Assembly (NCBI RefSeq): GCF_964355755.1
Contig: NC_092671.1
Location: 25,232,070-25,296,069, forward strand
Length of the DNA stretch: 64,000 bases
Direction of reading: 5' to 3'
Source of the DNA: Antedon mediterranea
Lineage: Eukaryota > Echinodermata > Crinoidea > Comatulida > Antedonidae
Both the position numbers and the translations under genes were made by a program. Of this stretch, positions 33,401 to 45,071 are shown piece by piece. The notes below the pieces were generated by a model, which searched no databases, was not told where the DNA came from, and saw only the letters and a program-made list of their open reading frames with translations. The first letter of the stretch is position 1. The number at the start of each line of letters is the position of its first letter.

Positions 33401-33616
33401 TATTATAAATACAAAATTGTAATATTCTAATGTAAAAGACCTTAGAATAACAGTACTGAAAAAGTGCGATTTGTTAGACCTTCCACCGCTAATAAATCAG
33501 GTTAATGGCTTCGCGAGGCAAATTGTATGATACAGTGCTGCTGCCGTTGGTTTTTGGTTTGGAATGCAATATATTACATGAATGCACTACAGCATTGTTT
33601 TAGATTGTTTATAATG

Positions 33617-33760
33617 TCAAATCAGGTTTCATTGAAATTTGACAAACAAAACACAAAAAGTTATAAATAACTTTATGTCTATCTAATTTGGTGGTTAAAC
33701 ACTGAAGTTGATTTTGCAAAGAAACCTTTTTCTGGAAATGTTATTTAACCAACTGGGTGA
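33617..33760 (+). repeat. Dispersed repeat, also present near 36275-36390
   Basis: The blocks 'AAATCA.GTTTCATTGAAATT', 'CAAACAAAACA', 'AGTTGATT.TGCAA' and 'GGAAATGTT' occur in the same order in both places, about 2.65 kb apart. The small open frames in each are not convincing genes. Confidence 0.5.
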
Positions 33761-34050
33761 ACTGTCTACTAAACTGATACTGTATATTAACAATTACTAC
33801 CAAGAAGAACAAATTCATTTCTCCAGAAGTAACAAAACTACATGTACTTTTAAACATGTGTACAATGCTAAAAATGGAAAGTTCCTTTAGAAACCTTCTA
33901 TTTTGAACTTTGAACTATTGGCCTTTAAGCATTATTTTAATTTTATAGACATCTTGGTTATCGACAGGAGTACATAAGCGAAATTGGTGTCAAAATACTC
34001 AGAAGACTCATATTTATATTCACTGTAAGGGAAAAGTTTTTAAAAAAATG

Positions 34051-34150
34051 ACCAGACCAGACAAATTTGGGTTATCTCAATACTGCATCAACTGCTGGCC
34101 GTAGAGACTTCAAAATTGTCCTAAATTTGGAGAGTGCTCAGCTTTCTATT
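34051..34150. repeat. Left arm of an imperfect inverted repeat (partner 35272-35372)
   Basis: Its reverse complement (AATAGAAAG..., CTACGGCCAG, TTGATG.., ATTGAGATAA.CCAAATTT) matches 35272-35372. The two arms bound about 1.1 kb that contains a Gypsy RT fragment. A tandem duplication containing TTTAGAAACC, CTATTTTGA and GATAGGAATACATAA also lies here (about 33887 and 34181). Confidence 0.6.
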
Positions 34151-34849
34151 CACTGTTGTTAAAGAAAAATATTAAAAGCCTTTAGAAACCACCTATTTTG
34201 ATATAAATATAATAATAAATAAATACAGTATTTTATATCATAATTATATAGAAATCTTTGTGATCGATAGGAATACATAATATAATAAATAAATAAATAA
34301 AATATAATATTCCAAATTTTAATTTCTTTTATAGAAATGGTGTCCAAAGTTGTTATGGTCTTCAACAGATTTTCATGCACTTAATTTGTTAACCATCATT
34401 TATTCCTAAAGTATTTTCGATTTTTAGAGAATTTTGATTAGAAAAAAACCAGAGGAAAACTTTCACATCTTGAAGATAAATGCAATAATTCTTTTAAAAT
34501 TAAATTGCATCATATCAGATAAGAATTGGAGGTATGACTAGAGCCTAAAATCAGACTAAAAAATAATGTTATTAGTTATGAATTATGTACTCCAGACCCA
34601 CATACACAAAGAAATGTAATAGTGCAGCTCAATTGAAGAAAAAAACTATTTTACAAATAAGTATGTGTCAATCAACCAGTAGTGGTCTCTGCTATAGATT
34701 AAATGGCACTGCCAAAGAGGAAACATTTAAGAATTGGTGTAGCTGCAAAGTTTAAACATGGATATTAGCCATATAAAGAAGGCATGGCATTTTTTGGAGG
34801 ACTAATTTCTAACATTAATATTAAAAAAAAAAAAAATAATAACATTTGT

Positions 34850-35267
34850 TTGGTAGATACCAATGAATGAGGATTTGAAACAATTAACAGCATTTATAAC
34901 GCCTGATGGATTATTCCAGTTTAAGGTAATGCCTTTTGGTTTGATTAACGCTCCTGCAACATTCACACAAATCATGAGAATACTTGTACACAACATTGAT
35001 GGGGTTGTCAACTACATTGACAACATATTAGTATTTTCAGACACATGGGAAGAACATATTACCAAATTGCATGATGTTTTTGAACGTATTAGCAATGCTA
35101 ATTTGACAGTGAGACCCAGTAAATGTTTCATTGGACATGACAACATTGAGTTCCTAGGGCATGTTGTAACTAATGGTAAAATATTCCCGAGAATTGGTTG
35201 GGTTTTTAACATTTTGAACATGGCAAAGCCTGAAACCAAAAAACAATTGAGGTCTTTCTTTTATTAA
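34850..35267 (+). pseudogene. Ty3/Gypsy reverse transcriptase fragment with altered YxDD box
   Basis: The frame reads LTAFITPDGLFQFKVMPFGL, NAPATFTQIM, NYIDNILVFSDTWEEH, then PSKCFIG and EFLGHVVTNGKI. This is RT motifs B to E of a Ty3/Gypsy element. The catalytic Y-x-D-D is Y-I-D-N, which should abolish polymerase activity. Motif A and everything 5' of it are missing, and no protease, RNase H or integrase follows. It lies between inverted repeat arms and is an isolated relic. Confidence 0.8.
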
Positions 35268-35271
35268 AGTA

Positions 35272-35372
35272 AATAGAAAGTTGGCATTCTGAATAATTTG
35301 GAAAAACTTTTAAATTTCTACGGCCAGTCGTTGATGAGATATTGAGATAATCCAAATTTATGGTCAAAGGTC
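35272..35372. repeat. Right arm of the imperfect inverted repeat
   Basis: Partner of 34051-34150. It runs on into GGTCAAAGGTCAAAATAGGC, a motif also seen in the 56.1-56.3 kb repeat (GGTCAAAGGTCATTTTCAAG), hinting at a shared repeat family. Confidence 0.55.
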
Positions 35373-35404
35373 AAAATAGGCATTTACGGCCTTTTTTTGT
35401 TAAA

Positions 35405-35935
35405 CCTTTCCATTACAGTGAATATAGATATGGGTCATTGGATATGAAGCATTGGCCAGGTATCGGGACCTTGGAATGTTACAATCTACTCGGCAGCTTC
35501 ATCCTGCCTGATCATCTCTTGAAGTTAGATTCCATCTTACCAACGAATCTTCCAATGAAACCAGTGGTTTATACCCATTACAGACAAACTTTTTAACTTT
35601 TCCATCAATGATAGTATTTATAAATCTTGAAAAAAGACCAGAAGTAAACTCAAGACTGAGTGAAAACTGCCAAGACATTATTAGCTGTATGAAACCTCTT
35701 ATAATAAGTATTGATGGAATGGAAAAGACTACAAAGCTACAATGGATGTGGTACATTACAAGCGGAAAAGAAAAATACTCCTACAGAATATACAGGAAGG
35801 AAAAACCAAGTCTTGGAGGCAAATTTAGGAAGACATTATTATTATTATTAAATACAGTAGATGGTCCATTTATTGTGTGTGTTATGCCATGTTCTGTAGT
35901 TCCTCTCCTGTTGAAGATATTGACATCATGATGTT
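35405..35935 (+). other. Two short unrecognised open frames
   Basis: Frames at 35360-35596 and 35608-35931 look protein-like (for example NLEKRPEVNSRLSENC and LIISIDGMEKTTKLQWMW), but I recognise no domain. The piece IDGMEK faintly recalls IDGMDQ of the 27-kb relic. Probably another transposon remnant. Confidence 0.3.
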
Positions 35936-36049
35936 TATTGTGATCAGGATTGCAGTACTGCAGTTGCAGTGTTTTGTAACTTTATCTGTGGTTCGCAAAC
36001 TATCTGCGTAGCGAGCAATCTAAGATGGCAGAAGAAGCTATGTTCAGCA

Positions 36050-37330
36050 ATTCATTCAACAGAAATCAGAAAACAGAACAAACAGAAATTCAATTATTTT
36101 TGAAGAGATCAGTCAAAATGCAAACATCGAATCAGTTGCTATATTAATCAAACCTTCATCTAGCAGGCAGCTCCATTCTCTTAACCACTATCTACAGACC
36201 ACCTAGTGCTTCAGTTGATTTGTTTTTTTGGACCTAGAGTCCTTAATTTAATTGCAATTGCAAAAACAACATGACAAAATCAAGTTTCATTGAAATTCCA
36301 CAAACAAAACATGAAAGGTTTAATTTGGTTGTTAATAACACGCCAAGTTGATTGTGCAAGAAACTTTTTTCATGGAAATGTTCCTGTATAAAGGAGAAAA
36401 AATGATCCAGGTATATTTAAATTGCAATGACAAAAAAGATTCACCACAGCAACTAGCTTCAACCGAAAATGTGAGAAGTCAGTTGGATCAGACCATAATA
36501 TGGTGTTGCTGTTACCACAATACAAGCAAAAACTAAAGTCAGCTTGTGCGTACAAATTACATTAAAAAAATGGAGCGAGATACATGTATAAATAGTGAGG
36601 AGATACTAATCGACTGTTTTAGTTGCACTGCTTGGAGCAAGTTGTTACAGATTCAAATTCTGTGAATGATGATAGTCCCAGAAGTAAAAATCTATCTAAA
36701 TCTATTCAAAATAATAACCATGGCCAACCAAAGTTATTAGCTTAAATAGAAAAATGTATCATTTAAAAGAGGTGACAATTAGCAGCATACAGGCAACAAT
36801 GCAATGTAGTAGGGGGAAAATAATGGACCTGAAAGTTAAATATGGGAAAAAAGGTATGAAGAAATTAGTTCTCAGAAAGATTCTAAATATTTAACGGTAG
36901 TATGGGAAAATCAAAAAGTACACAAAAATGTGGCTTTAATAATGACACTGAACTTGCAAATGAACTAAATACATTTTTTAAAGATTTAATTTGAAGATGA
37001 ACACCTATAGTAGAAGAATTAGTGAAAATGGATAAAAGGAAACTAAAGATAAATTAGATTATTTCAATTGTCCAGAAATAACAGAACACATACTTTAACA
37101 ACTTTAAAGTGAGCAATGCTGCCAGACCGGATGGCGTAAGCACTATAGTTTGCTCAAACAATGTTCAAATGAGCTCATGTGTTCTGTCAAATTTTTAGGT
37201 TGTCTCTAGAGACACACACTGTCCCAATACTTTAGAAATCCCACTTTATATTGTAACACCAATTGGGAAAAAAAGCTGGAATTCTTTAACTATTCCTGTG
37301 GATTCTGTCTTCAAGACATTGCTGAAAACA
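36050..37330 (+). pseudogene. Degenerate CR1/Jockey-type LINE relic
   Basis: Scattered frames give LLTTIYRPPSASVDLFF (endonuclease block), NDTELANELNTFFKDLI (EN-RT linker), NAARPDGVSTI then LLKQCSNEL (RT motif 1) and VTPIGKKSWNS (RT motif 2). The order is correct for a LINE ORF2, but stops and shifts separate every block and the dispersed repeat near 36275-36390 sits inside. RT motifs beyond this point are not found. Confidence 0.55.
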
Positions 37331-38867
37331 ACATCCTTTTAGGAAGTGTTCGCCAATGTCAAATTGAATTGCCAACAGCTAAACGAAATTTCTTATTATG
37401 CAACGTTTACAGATATCGTGTTTTTATTGTGGAAAAAATAGATGAAGAGTAAAGACAAAGATGGACACTTTCCACTTTGTGAGGATCTCTGTAAACAAAG
37501 TTGATACCAAGTTTTACTATTGTTTTTTTAAAGTGCATTTACAAGCAATTTTATAGCTTGTTTTATAACTAATGTCTGTAACCTAGATGAGTTCCATAAA
37601 AAGTTAGATGTTACATCAAATCTATACAGAACAACTAATTCAACACATCAATAATGTAGCAAGTAACTAAACATCTGTTGTAAATGTAAATAATGCAGTA
37701 GATTAAAACAACTTTTCGTTGCATTGTTTTAATTTTGTTTCTTGAAATCTTACAAAAAATTTAAATTTAAAACAAATAACTTGAAATACCATGATAAATC
37801 CGTTGGCTACAGATAAATTACAAATTTAATGAAATGTTTATAATAAAACAATACAAAAATCACGTTTTTGATACGGTTTCAACTATTTGTTAGTGAACCG
37901 TGTTGGAATTTCCATCAAGCCTTTTAATTTACTTTTGAAATTTAAATGGAAGTTTATGTTAATTATATTAGAAATGGAATTAGGTGTGCAGATCATTATC
38001 ATGGTAAATCATGTGCTATAGATTCTTTTATTGAATTGTTTTATTTTAGTATATACAAATTTGCAAATAATTCACAAAATTTGTTTACGATAGAAAAGTG
38101 CTGCCTATAGAACTGAGTATTCCCATCGTATTGTCCAATCATGACGAAATATCAGAAACTGATGCTTTGAAAAAGAGAGTGTACACTTTTTAGAACTCAA
38201 AGATTAAATTAAAAATGCATCAAAAAATATTTTTAAAAATCAGAGAAAATCCACCACTCCTCATCCAATCGGTGTACACACACAGTACAGCCTAGATGGA
38301 CGCCGGGGATGTCCAGGACTGACTGACGGCTGCCTGCCAAAGTAAGCCATAGACATCAGGAGCGAGATCTCTGAAATCCGATGGTGCTCCAAATTGGAGG
38401 GGTACACTGCATCATGGAGTTGTAACTATTTTGCATTACTTCTAAAATGTTTAACTCCCTCCATAATTGCATTATATTTCTGATATGTTTTTATTTTGCT
38501 TGATCTCACTTTGTATATTTTATATTCTTATTTTTCTTCTTTTTATTTTAGGAATTTTTTTCACGCCTGTCTATGAAAATTGTTATTTTTTGTAATTGTA
38601 ATGTGTCCGCCTAAGTTTTATGCTTAGGAACTACAAAGACAAGCCACTTTGGCTTCCGTGTGTCCTGACCATAAACAATGTAAACTGTCTGTTGATGTTG
38701 AATAAATGTCACCGATCACAGAACATTAAGATGGTAATTTTTTTTTCATCCATTTTTCTATAATCGACGCATACCAAAACTCTTTATCTTTAATTATTGT
38801 ATATCAAAATTTTCATATGGCGGAATTATATTATTTTGTAAAATGGCTGGAGCCGAGAAAAGATAAA
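37331..38867. other. No gene recognised
   Basis: AT-rich sequence. Near 38300-38410 there is a less AT-rich stretch (GACGCCGGGGATGTCCAGGA and following) and a tail (AATAAATGTC near 38700) that looks like the 3' end of a retroposon. I cannot assign it. Confidence 0.35.
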
Positions 38868-39053
38868 GCGCCATCACTCACGTCCTCGTGAGTTATCGTT
38901 GTTACTGTGTGCCACCTTGCGCCCTATCGAGGGACATTGTTCACATAGAGTTAGTTTGTTCGTGTTACATTATATATTGTGTCGGTTGATATTATATTCG
39001 TTTATACATTAATGTGTTCATATCTACATAAAGTTGATGAGTCTTTATTGCCG
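38868..39053 (+). repeat. 5' LTR of the first LTR retrotransposon
   Basis: Starts GCGCCATCACTCACG and ends CTTTATTGCCG. It matches 45076-45261 with few changes. It is followed at once by TGGTGGCAGCGC, a plausible tRNA primer-binding site. Relative to the 3' LTR (TGTTGCGCC), the terminal TGTT is lost here. Confidence 0.85.
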
Positions 39054-39299
39054 TGGTGGCAGCGCATTACCTATGACCGCTAAATCGCTTCAATAAACAG
39101 AAGACAGAGACACTTCATACCTTTATAAATCACTGAACATTTTTTTCGCCCGCTAGGCTAACGGACTCGACCTTGAAGTCTAGCTCGCATTATATAGACG
39201 TAGTCAACCGAACGCCCTCTCAGTCGACAATCTTCACGCACGTGAGTAGTAAAGGCCAGCCTTGTTTACGTTACAACATCAGCGTTTACTGCCTCCAAC

Positions 39300-41008
39300 A
39301 TGGCTACTGTGAGAGCCCCAAAACAATGGCAGCTTACCAAAAATGAAACAGTTAACTCTTTTGAAAACTGGCGACAGAATTTAGAATATATTTTAACTCT
39401 TGATGCAAATTTTACACCATTCCTAGTTGACACATTTACTTGGAAAAAGAAAACTGCAGGAAATCCCACAAGGGGAATACCTGACGACGACGACACTGTC
39501 CCCGCCGCTTCAAGAAAAACTTTGCTTCAAAAAAATGCTCAACTTGACCTTATGTTAGGCCAAATTCCAAACTTTTGCTCAGTCATATCCAGGAATTCTA
39601 TTATAAAGCAATCAACATCACTCCCTGACATTTGGCAGAAAATACGACAACATTTTGGTTTCCAGTCCTCTGGAGCACACTTCTTGGATTTATCAAACAT
39701 CAAACTGCTAACCGACGAAAAACCTCAGGATCTCTTGCAACGACTTGTAGCTTTTTTTGAGGACAACCTTTTAACATGGATGGGTCCACCACTAGGAAGA
39801 ATATTGTAATGATATTAAAGAAATTGATATGGACAAAAAAAAGTATAGCCTAGACCTGAACGTCTAGCATGCAGAATAAAACATTGGGCTTTTTTTCTAA
39901 GCAAAAATAGGTAGCAATAATTCTGTATTGTATGTCCTTTAAATGCCAATGAATGTTATTTAGCCTAGGCCCCTTTACCATTTTAAAACTTGGGCATTGT
40001 TTAGTAGAAGATAGCAGTTTATATTTAGGCATCATTCCTAGGCTAGGCCCCTATATCACACACATGGGTAGGACTGCAGTTTATAACTGTTACTAGGCCT
40101 AGCCTATACTTACTAGCCTTTCTTAGGGAGAACAGTTTTAATATCATTGATGGAGGAAAATGGTTTTATAAATTATTTATTTAATATAAAATTATATTAA
40201 TTATATTACTTAGAAAAGCAAATCAATCTCTTTTGGTTCAAATGGTGGCTCTGAAAAGAGCCTTTTGGTTTGAGAAGTCTTTGACTGTGTGTACTGCTTA
40301 TCCACGGATATAATATATTCAACCCACCGCGACGGGTCCGTTGGATATTGTCTCTGGCAAAGAGTCATCAACCTTTTCAATCCCTCGATGTATTTTCTTT
40401 GTGTTTCATCATTTAGCACATGAGCAACGTGTTGTGCGTAGATCTTTTCTCTTCCAGTACGGTCACCATAGTCACTCCTATTGGCCAAGGGGCATTGCCT
40501 ACTGCCATTTGGAGATAAGCATCATTTGCCTTCACATAGTGAATAAAAATCCAGCAATCAACTTTAAATGTTCCAAGATATCTGTTGCAACATGTAGCTT
40601 TTTTTGAGGACAACCTTTTAACAAAAGACGGCGGTATCACGCACCATGGTGAGGAGGTGACCACAGACGAAGACGTATCACCGTCGCTGGAAAACACTAT
40701 TATTGTCATGTGGCTCCAACTTATAAACCCGGGCTTGCCACAACTTGTCAAACAAAAGTATGGAGCAGAGCTACGTAACAAATCACTCGCCTCTCTTATA
40801 CCTGAAATCTCGCAAGCACTTTCTTCACTTCTGGATGAACTTCGCAATATTGACGACTACAAAGCATGTCGCACTGCTATTTTCAACAGACCGCACAGGC
40901 CACAATATAACAACTTGTCTAAACAAAAGCCACCAAACAAAACTTTCAATAAATCTTGCATTTTGTGCCTCTCTTCTGGACGACCACACACCTCACACTC
41001 ACTAATCT
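39300..41008 (+). pseudogene. Gag-like region, interrupted by a host gene fragment
   Basis: The first part (39300-39775) starts ATG and runs through [20 protein letters not shown] and [16 protein letters not shown]. The second part (about 40590-41008) resumes from a repeated copy of the same FFEDNLLT stretch and carries [16 protein letters not shown] and a cysteine cluster CILC...HTSH. Nucleocapsid-type function is inferred from position and zinc-knuckle-like residues. The intervening 0.8 kb is PRPF18-derived. Confidence 0.7.
39776..40595 (-). pseudogene. PRPF18: PRPF18 (pre-mRNA splicing factor 18) fragment, intronless, antisense inside gag
   Basis: On the minus strand the frames read [25 protein letters not shown], then [36 protein letters not shown] and [11 protein letters not shown]. 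These are the conserved C-terminal blocks of the splicing factor PRP18, which acts at the second step of splicing with SLU7. There is a frameshift between TMV and RTGREK (about 10-11 nt missing relative to the known GIHA spacer) and another before YVKAN, so it is a pseudogene. No introns interrupt these blocks, which suggests an mRNA origin. The stop is at 40210, and 3' UTR-like AT-rich sequence (with AATAAA on -) extends left to about 39776. There is no poly(A) run at the boundary. About 30-40 bp of gag is duplicated on both sides. Confidence 0.85.
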
Positions 41009-41049
41009 AGTGCAGATTTCTTCCAGCAGCTGATAGAAATAGTTTCGGC

Positions 41050-42054
41050 AATTCACGCTTCGTACATGCTGAAGACGACTATACTACAACCCCTGATGAA
41101 GAACTCTGTATCGAAGACCTCACTCAGAGTTCACATCATGATTTACCCATTGGCCTAATCGACAAACCAGCTTCAGCCAGTCGAGTCAAGGTAATTCAAT
41201 CACCATTCCTGAACACATACTATCAACATTTCCCAGTGAAGTTGACACTCGACACTGGTGCCACAACCAATCTTATTAAGGCATCGCTCGTCAGTTTTAT
41301 TAATATGCCTATGACACAGGCAACTCAGATTGCTCACCACGCTGATGGAGTAACACCTCTTAATGTTGTAGGTGAGGTCCCTTTTATGCTAACAGTAACA
41401 AGAGGCGAATACACATTTCAACTTGACGCGTTAGTCGTAAAACAGCTAGACGTTGATGTACTCGCAGGCAATCCATTCTTAGTCAGCAATGATATTGCCA
41501 CCCGCCCAGCTAAACGCCAAATTGTCATCAATGGCTCCACCATACTCAATTACGGCTCTCAACCAAATCCAACACCGTTGATCCAAAGAGTCCAGGCGTG
41601 CCTACTTCGGTGCCCAACACAAACTACATTACTACCAGGTGATTACCTACAACTCACAACCCCTGATAACTGTGATCCTGACTCACTACTCGCTCTTGAA
41701 CCAAGATATGACAGCAAAGTTAATCAACACTCTCAATCAGATAAAACCTGGCCAAATCCACAAGAAATACAATCAATCGGACATGCTATTCGAATCATCA
41801 ATAACACCAATGACCCTATTGAATTATCTCGTCATGATCATCTTTGCCAAGTCCGTCACATTTCTATGGTTACTAAAGTCGACACGCACGTACCTCATAT
41901 CCCTCGTACTTCCGAACCTGCTTGTCGACCTTTCTCATCAGATATACTCATTGATCCAGACAAACAACTCCCCCCAGAAACACGTGAACAACTTGTCTCT
42001 CTACACGCCCAGTATGCAACCACCTCAACGGAAAGGGAGATTGCCTCATTATAA
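41050..42054 (+). pseudogene. Retrotransposon protease region
   Basis: The long frame from 41236 contains LTLDTGATTNLI, the D-T-G active site of an aspartic protease, followed by a flap-like stretch and VLAGNPFL. It cuts the Gag-Pol precursor in this type of element. The frame then runs to TAA at 42054, past the point where the RT frame takes over (about 42030), so a frameshift separates protease and RT. The protease domain itself looks undamaged. Confidence 0.75.
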
Positions 42055-42720
42055 CTGCGACACATTATTAGAACTGCAAGCCAAATTTGACGACTTAGAA
42101 ACAGAAGGTGTTTTTGCCAAACCAGAACAAGTCAACACCACTGTTGAATATCTCAATTTATCCTTTCTCATAAAAAAACCAAATGGCGGCAGTCGTCTTG
42201 TAACCTCATTTGGGGAGGTTGCCCAATACAGTAAACCACAACCGTCTTTAATGCCAAACATCGACAACGTTCTGCGCGACATTACACGATGGAACTTTAT
42301 TATTACCACCGATCTCAATCAAGCATACTATCAAATTCCTTTGGCTTCACACTCCATGAAATATTGTGAAGTCACTACACCATTCAAAGGTATTAGAGTC
42401 TACACACGCTCAGCAATGGGTATGCCTGGTTCGGAGACATTCCTTGAAAAACTTATGTGCCGAGTACTGGGCGACTTAATTCAAGAAGGATGTGTCTCAA
42501 AAATCGCTGATGACTTATACATTGGAGGCAATACACCCCAAGATATTCTCTGAAATTGGCAACGAACACTCTCTGCCTTATCGAAAATAATCTACGCCTT
42601 TCGGCACGAAAGACACACGTCTGCCCTAAAACTACTACCATATTAGGGTGAATATGGTCAAATGGGACATTACGAGCCAGTCCACATAGGATTACAGCAC
42701 TTACTTCAGTTAAACCTCCA
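42030..42720 (+). pseudogene. Retrotransposon reverse transcriptase with IADD catalytic box
   Basis: The frame (within 41639-42553) reads [32 protein letters not shown] (motif A with catalytic Asp), [14 protein letters not shown] (motif B) and [10 protein letters not shown] (motif C, about 42501-42524). The usual Y-x-D-D is I-A-D-D, which keeps both aspartates. A TGA at 42551-42553 breaks NTPQDIL-NW, probably from TGG. The reading goes on to about 42720 in another frame. Confidence 0.75.
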
Positions 42721-43290
42721 GCAACCATTAAAGGATTACGATCATTCGTCGGCGCATATAAGGTTTTAAGCCGAGTCCTCAAAGAATATGCTGCTCTCAT
42801 GGATCCACTTGACAAAGTCACTGCTGGTCAACAATCTCGCACCAAAATTAACTGGACTGAAAATCTGTTACATGCATTCAACACAGCTCAAAGTGCCCTT
42901 AGAGACAATAAAACCATTACCATCCCTAAAGCCCAGGACCAATTATGGATCGTCACTGATGGCTCAGTGAGAGAGAGGGGTATTGCCGCTACGCTCTATA
43001 TCTGCAGAAATGGCAAAGTCTTCTTTCCGGTTTTTTCAATGCAAAAGTTCGAAAACACCAGGTCAAATGGTTACCATGTGAGATAGAAGCATTATGTATT
43101 GGCTCAGCTGTCCAACATTTTGCACCCTATATCATACGGTCTTTTCATACCACTCAAGTACTCACCGATTAGTCCTTGCATCCAGGCCTATAACAAACTT
43201 CGTCGTGGTGAATTCTCTGCCAGCTCAAGAGTCACTACCTTCTTATCATTAATTAGTCGCTACATGGTTGATGTTACAACACATTTCCGG
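42720..43290 (+). pseudogene. Retrotransposon RNase H region
   Basis: After the connection (LRSFVGAYKVLSRV, in a shifted frame) the frame at 42799-43086 contains LWIVTDGSVRERGIAATLY, the first catalytic block of RNase H (TDGS). A frameshift near 43070 then leads to [14 protein letters not shown] and a later QVLTD block. The domain degrades the RNA strand during cDNA synthesis. It is broken here. Confidence 0.65.
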
Positions 43291-43292
43291 AA

Positions 43293-45050
43293 TTGCTAGC
43301 CAGCCGCAACCCACCTGAATTCTCAGACCACTCATGCCAAATCTGCAAATTTATTGCAGATATTAAAGACTCCGTGGTACGGGCATTTACAGTCTCCAAC
43401 GTGGTTGAAGGAACTTCAAAAATGCCATTTACTAACCGTGCAGCTTGGCTAGCCACACAATTAGAATGTCATGATCTTAGACGCACTCATTCATACCTGA
43501 CACAAGGAACCCGTCCATCTAAGAAAATGGTTAAGATTTCTGATGTTAAGCGGTACCTAAGATTCGCCACGGTTGCTAGCGACGGCCTTCTTGTCGTAAT
43601 CGATAAACAGCCATTCCAACCTACTAGAGACCATATTGTAGTTCCCCATAATGTTATTGATGGCCTTCTTACCGCCGTTCATCTTCGTTTTCATCACCCA
43701 TCCAAACATCAAATGAAACGTCTTGTTGGCAGATACTTTTTTTCTTTGGAGTTAGACAATGCCATTGACATCACTTGCTCTTACATTCTTATACCAAATT
43801 CTTTATGGTTTAAGAGATAATTGGGATCAAAGTTGTAAAATGGCAGCCATTTTGATTTTATGCAAATTAGGTAATTTATAATGGGCAGATCAGGGTAGAT
43901 TTTGGATATGATAATATCTACATATAGTTGAGCATGTTTCAGCAAAAAAACAAACTGTTGCAATTTGTTTGACTGAAAAGTCTATTTCCACTCATCTAAT
44001 AGTCTTAAACCTCAGTCAACATCACCTCCGTCATATCGTATTGCTCAATAATTTGCAGCAGACGTTATGCGCCGATATCGCCAGTTTGTGTTCGTTATCC
44101 GTATCTCTCTTGACTTCGGAAACTCGCGATCAACTACGTACAGCCATTGTTACTCTTTGCGCTGAACTAAGACCAATTGGAGACGATAATCTCACTATTC
44201 GTGTCGACAACGCACCAGGTTTCCTTGGATTGGACCAAGATCCCACTTTAAGAGAACTGGGTATTAAGATTGAATTTGGTAGGATTAAAAACATTAACAA
44301 AAATCCAGTTGCAGAAAACGCAATCAAAGAACTCGGTCTGGAATGTCTTAATGTTAATCCTGTCACTCTCGCGATCGCAACTGCTAATTTGAATTTCCAG
44401 AATTAGACAGGGTGGCCTATCTGCACAAGAAATCTGGACTCAGCGGGACCAAATTACTGGACAACAATTGCCTATCGAAGATCGACAGCTCATCCAAGAA
44501 AGACATTTTTTCTCCGTTCAAAATCATGCTGCTAGCTCCAAGTCTAAAGCCCATGGTTCATCCACTCCTGCTTCTACAAATGGGTCTATCAATCTTGGTG
44601 ATTTGGTATTCTTGTATGGAGACCGGGACAAAACCAAACCTCGTGATAAGTATATGGTGGTAGAAATCTCGGACGACCGCTGTCAACTTCGTAAATTTAC
44701 TAAGTCACAGTTCCGTTCCAAGTCATACGATGTCCGAATCTCAGATTGCTATCGTGTACAACCAACATTGTTGTTGCATTCACCGAAAGATCTTATTCGA
44801 GGTTTACCTAACGATCCAGACTCTGATTCCGACTTGCACGTTGACAACACCACTCCACCAGTAACTATAACTTCACCACCTGTCGAATTATCTTCTGAAA
44901 CTTACACTTTTAATGGCAGTCCTCAACATCGTTCTACTAGAAACAGCCGCCTAGATGGCAAAACACTGGAGAATGGGTATTTCACCCTTAGACTTTGCAT
45001 TTGTTTTTACAATTGGACTTTGATTTGTTTTTCCTTTATTCTGTTTTTTA
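43293..45050 (+). pseudogene. Retrotransposon integrase, interrupted
   Basis: The zinc-binding N-terminus (frame 43293-43820) ends with AVHLRFHHPSKHQMKRLVGR and DITC. About 43790-43975 is foreign AT-rich sequence. The catalytic core resumes in 43969-44406: IRVDNAPGFLGL (second Asp region) and NKNPVAENAIKELGLE (catalytic Glu). The C-terminal part (44468-45199 frame) has INLGDLVFLYGDRDKTKPRD, a typical integrase tail. The order and spacing fit a DDE integrase. At least two frame changes and the insertion inactivate it. Confidence 0.75.
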
Positions 45051-45071
45051 AAGAAAGGTGGAAGGAAGAGG

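Larger units (their letters stand above)
32091..33600. other. Gene-poor AT-rich region with short repeats
   Basis: No coding exon is recognised. It contains the 46-bp tandem repeat and the GTACGCTCGC palindrome listed separately. A related block ATACAAATAAACTTTATTA recurs twice at about 32760 and 32826. Confidence 0.4.

Noticed and set aside
40210-40488. Functional PRPF18 gene on the minus strand
   Set aside because: Only C-terminal blocks are present, with frameshifts, and the sequence sits inside gag of an LTR element.
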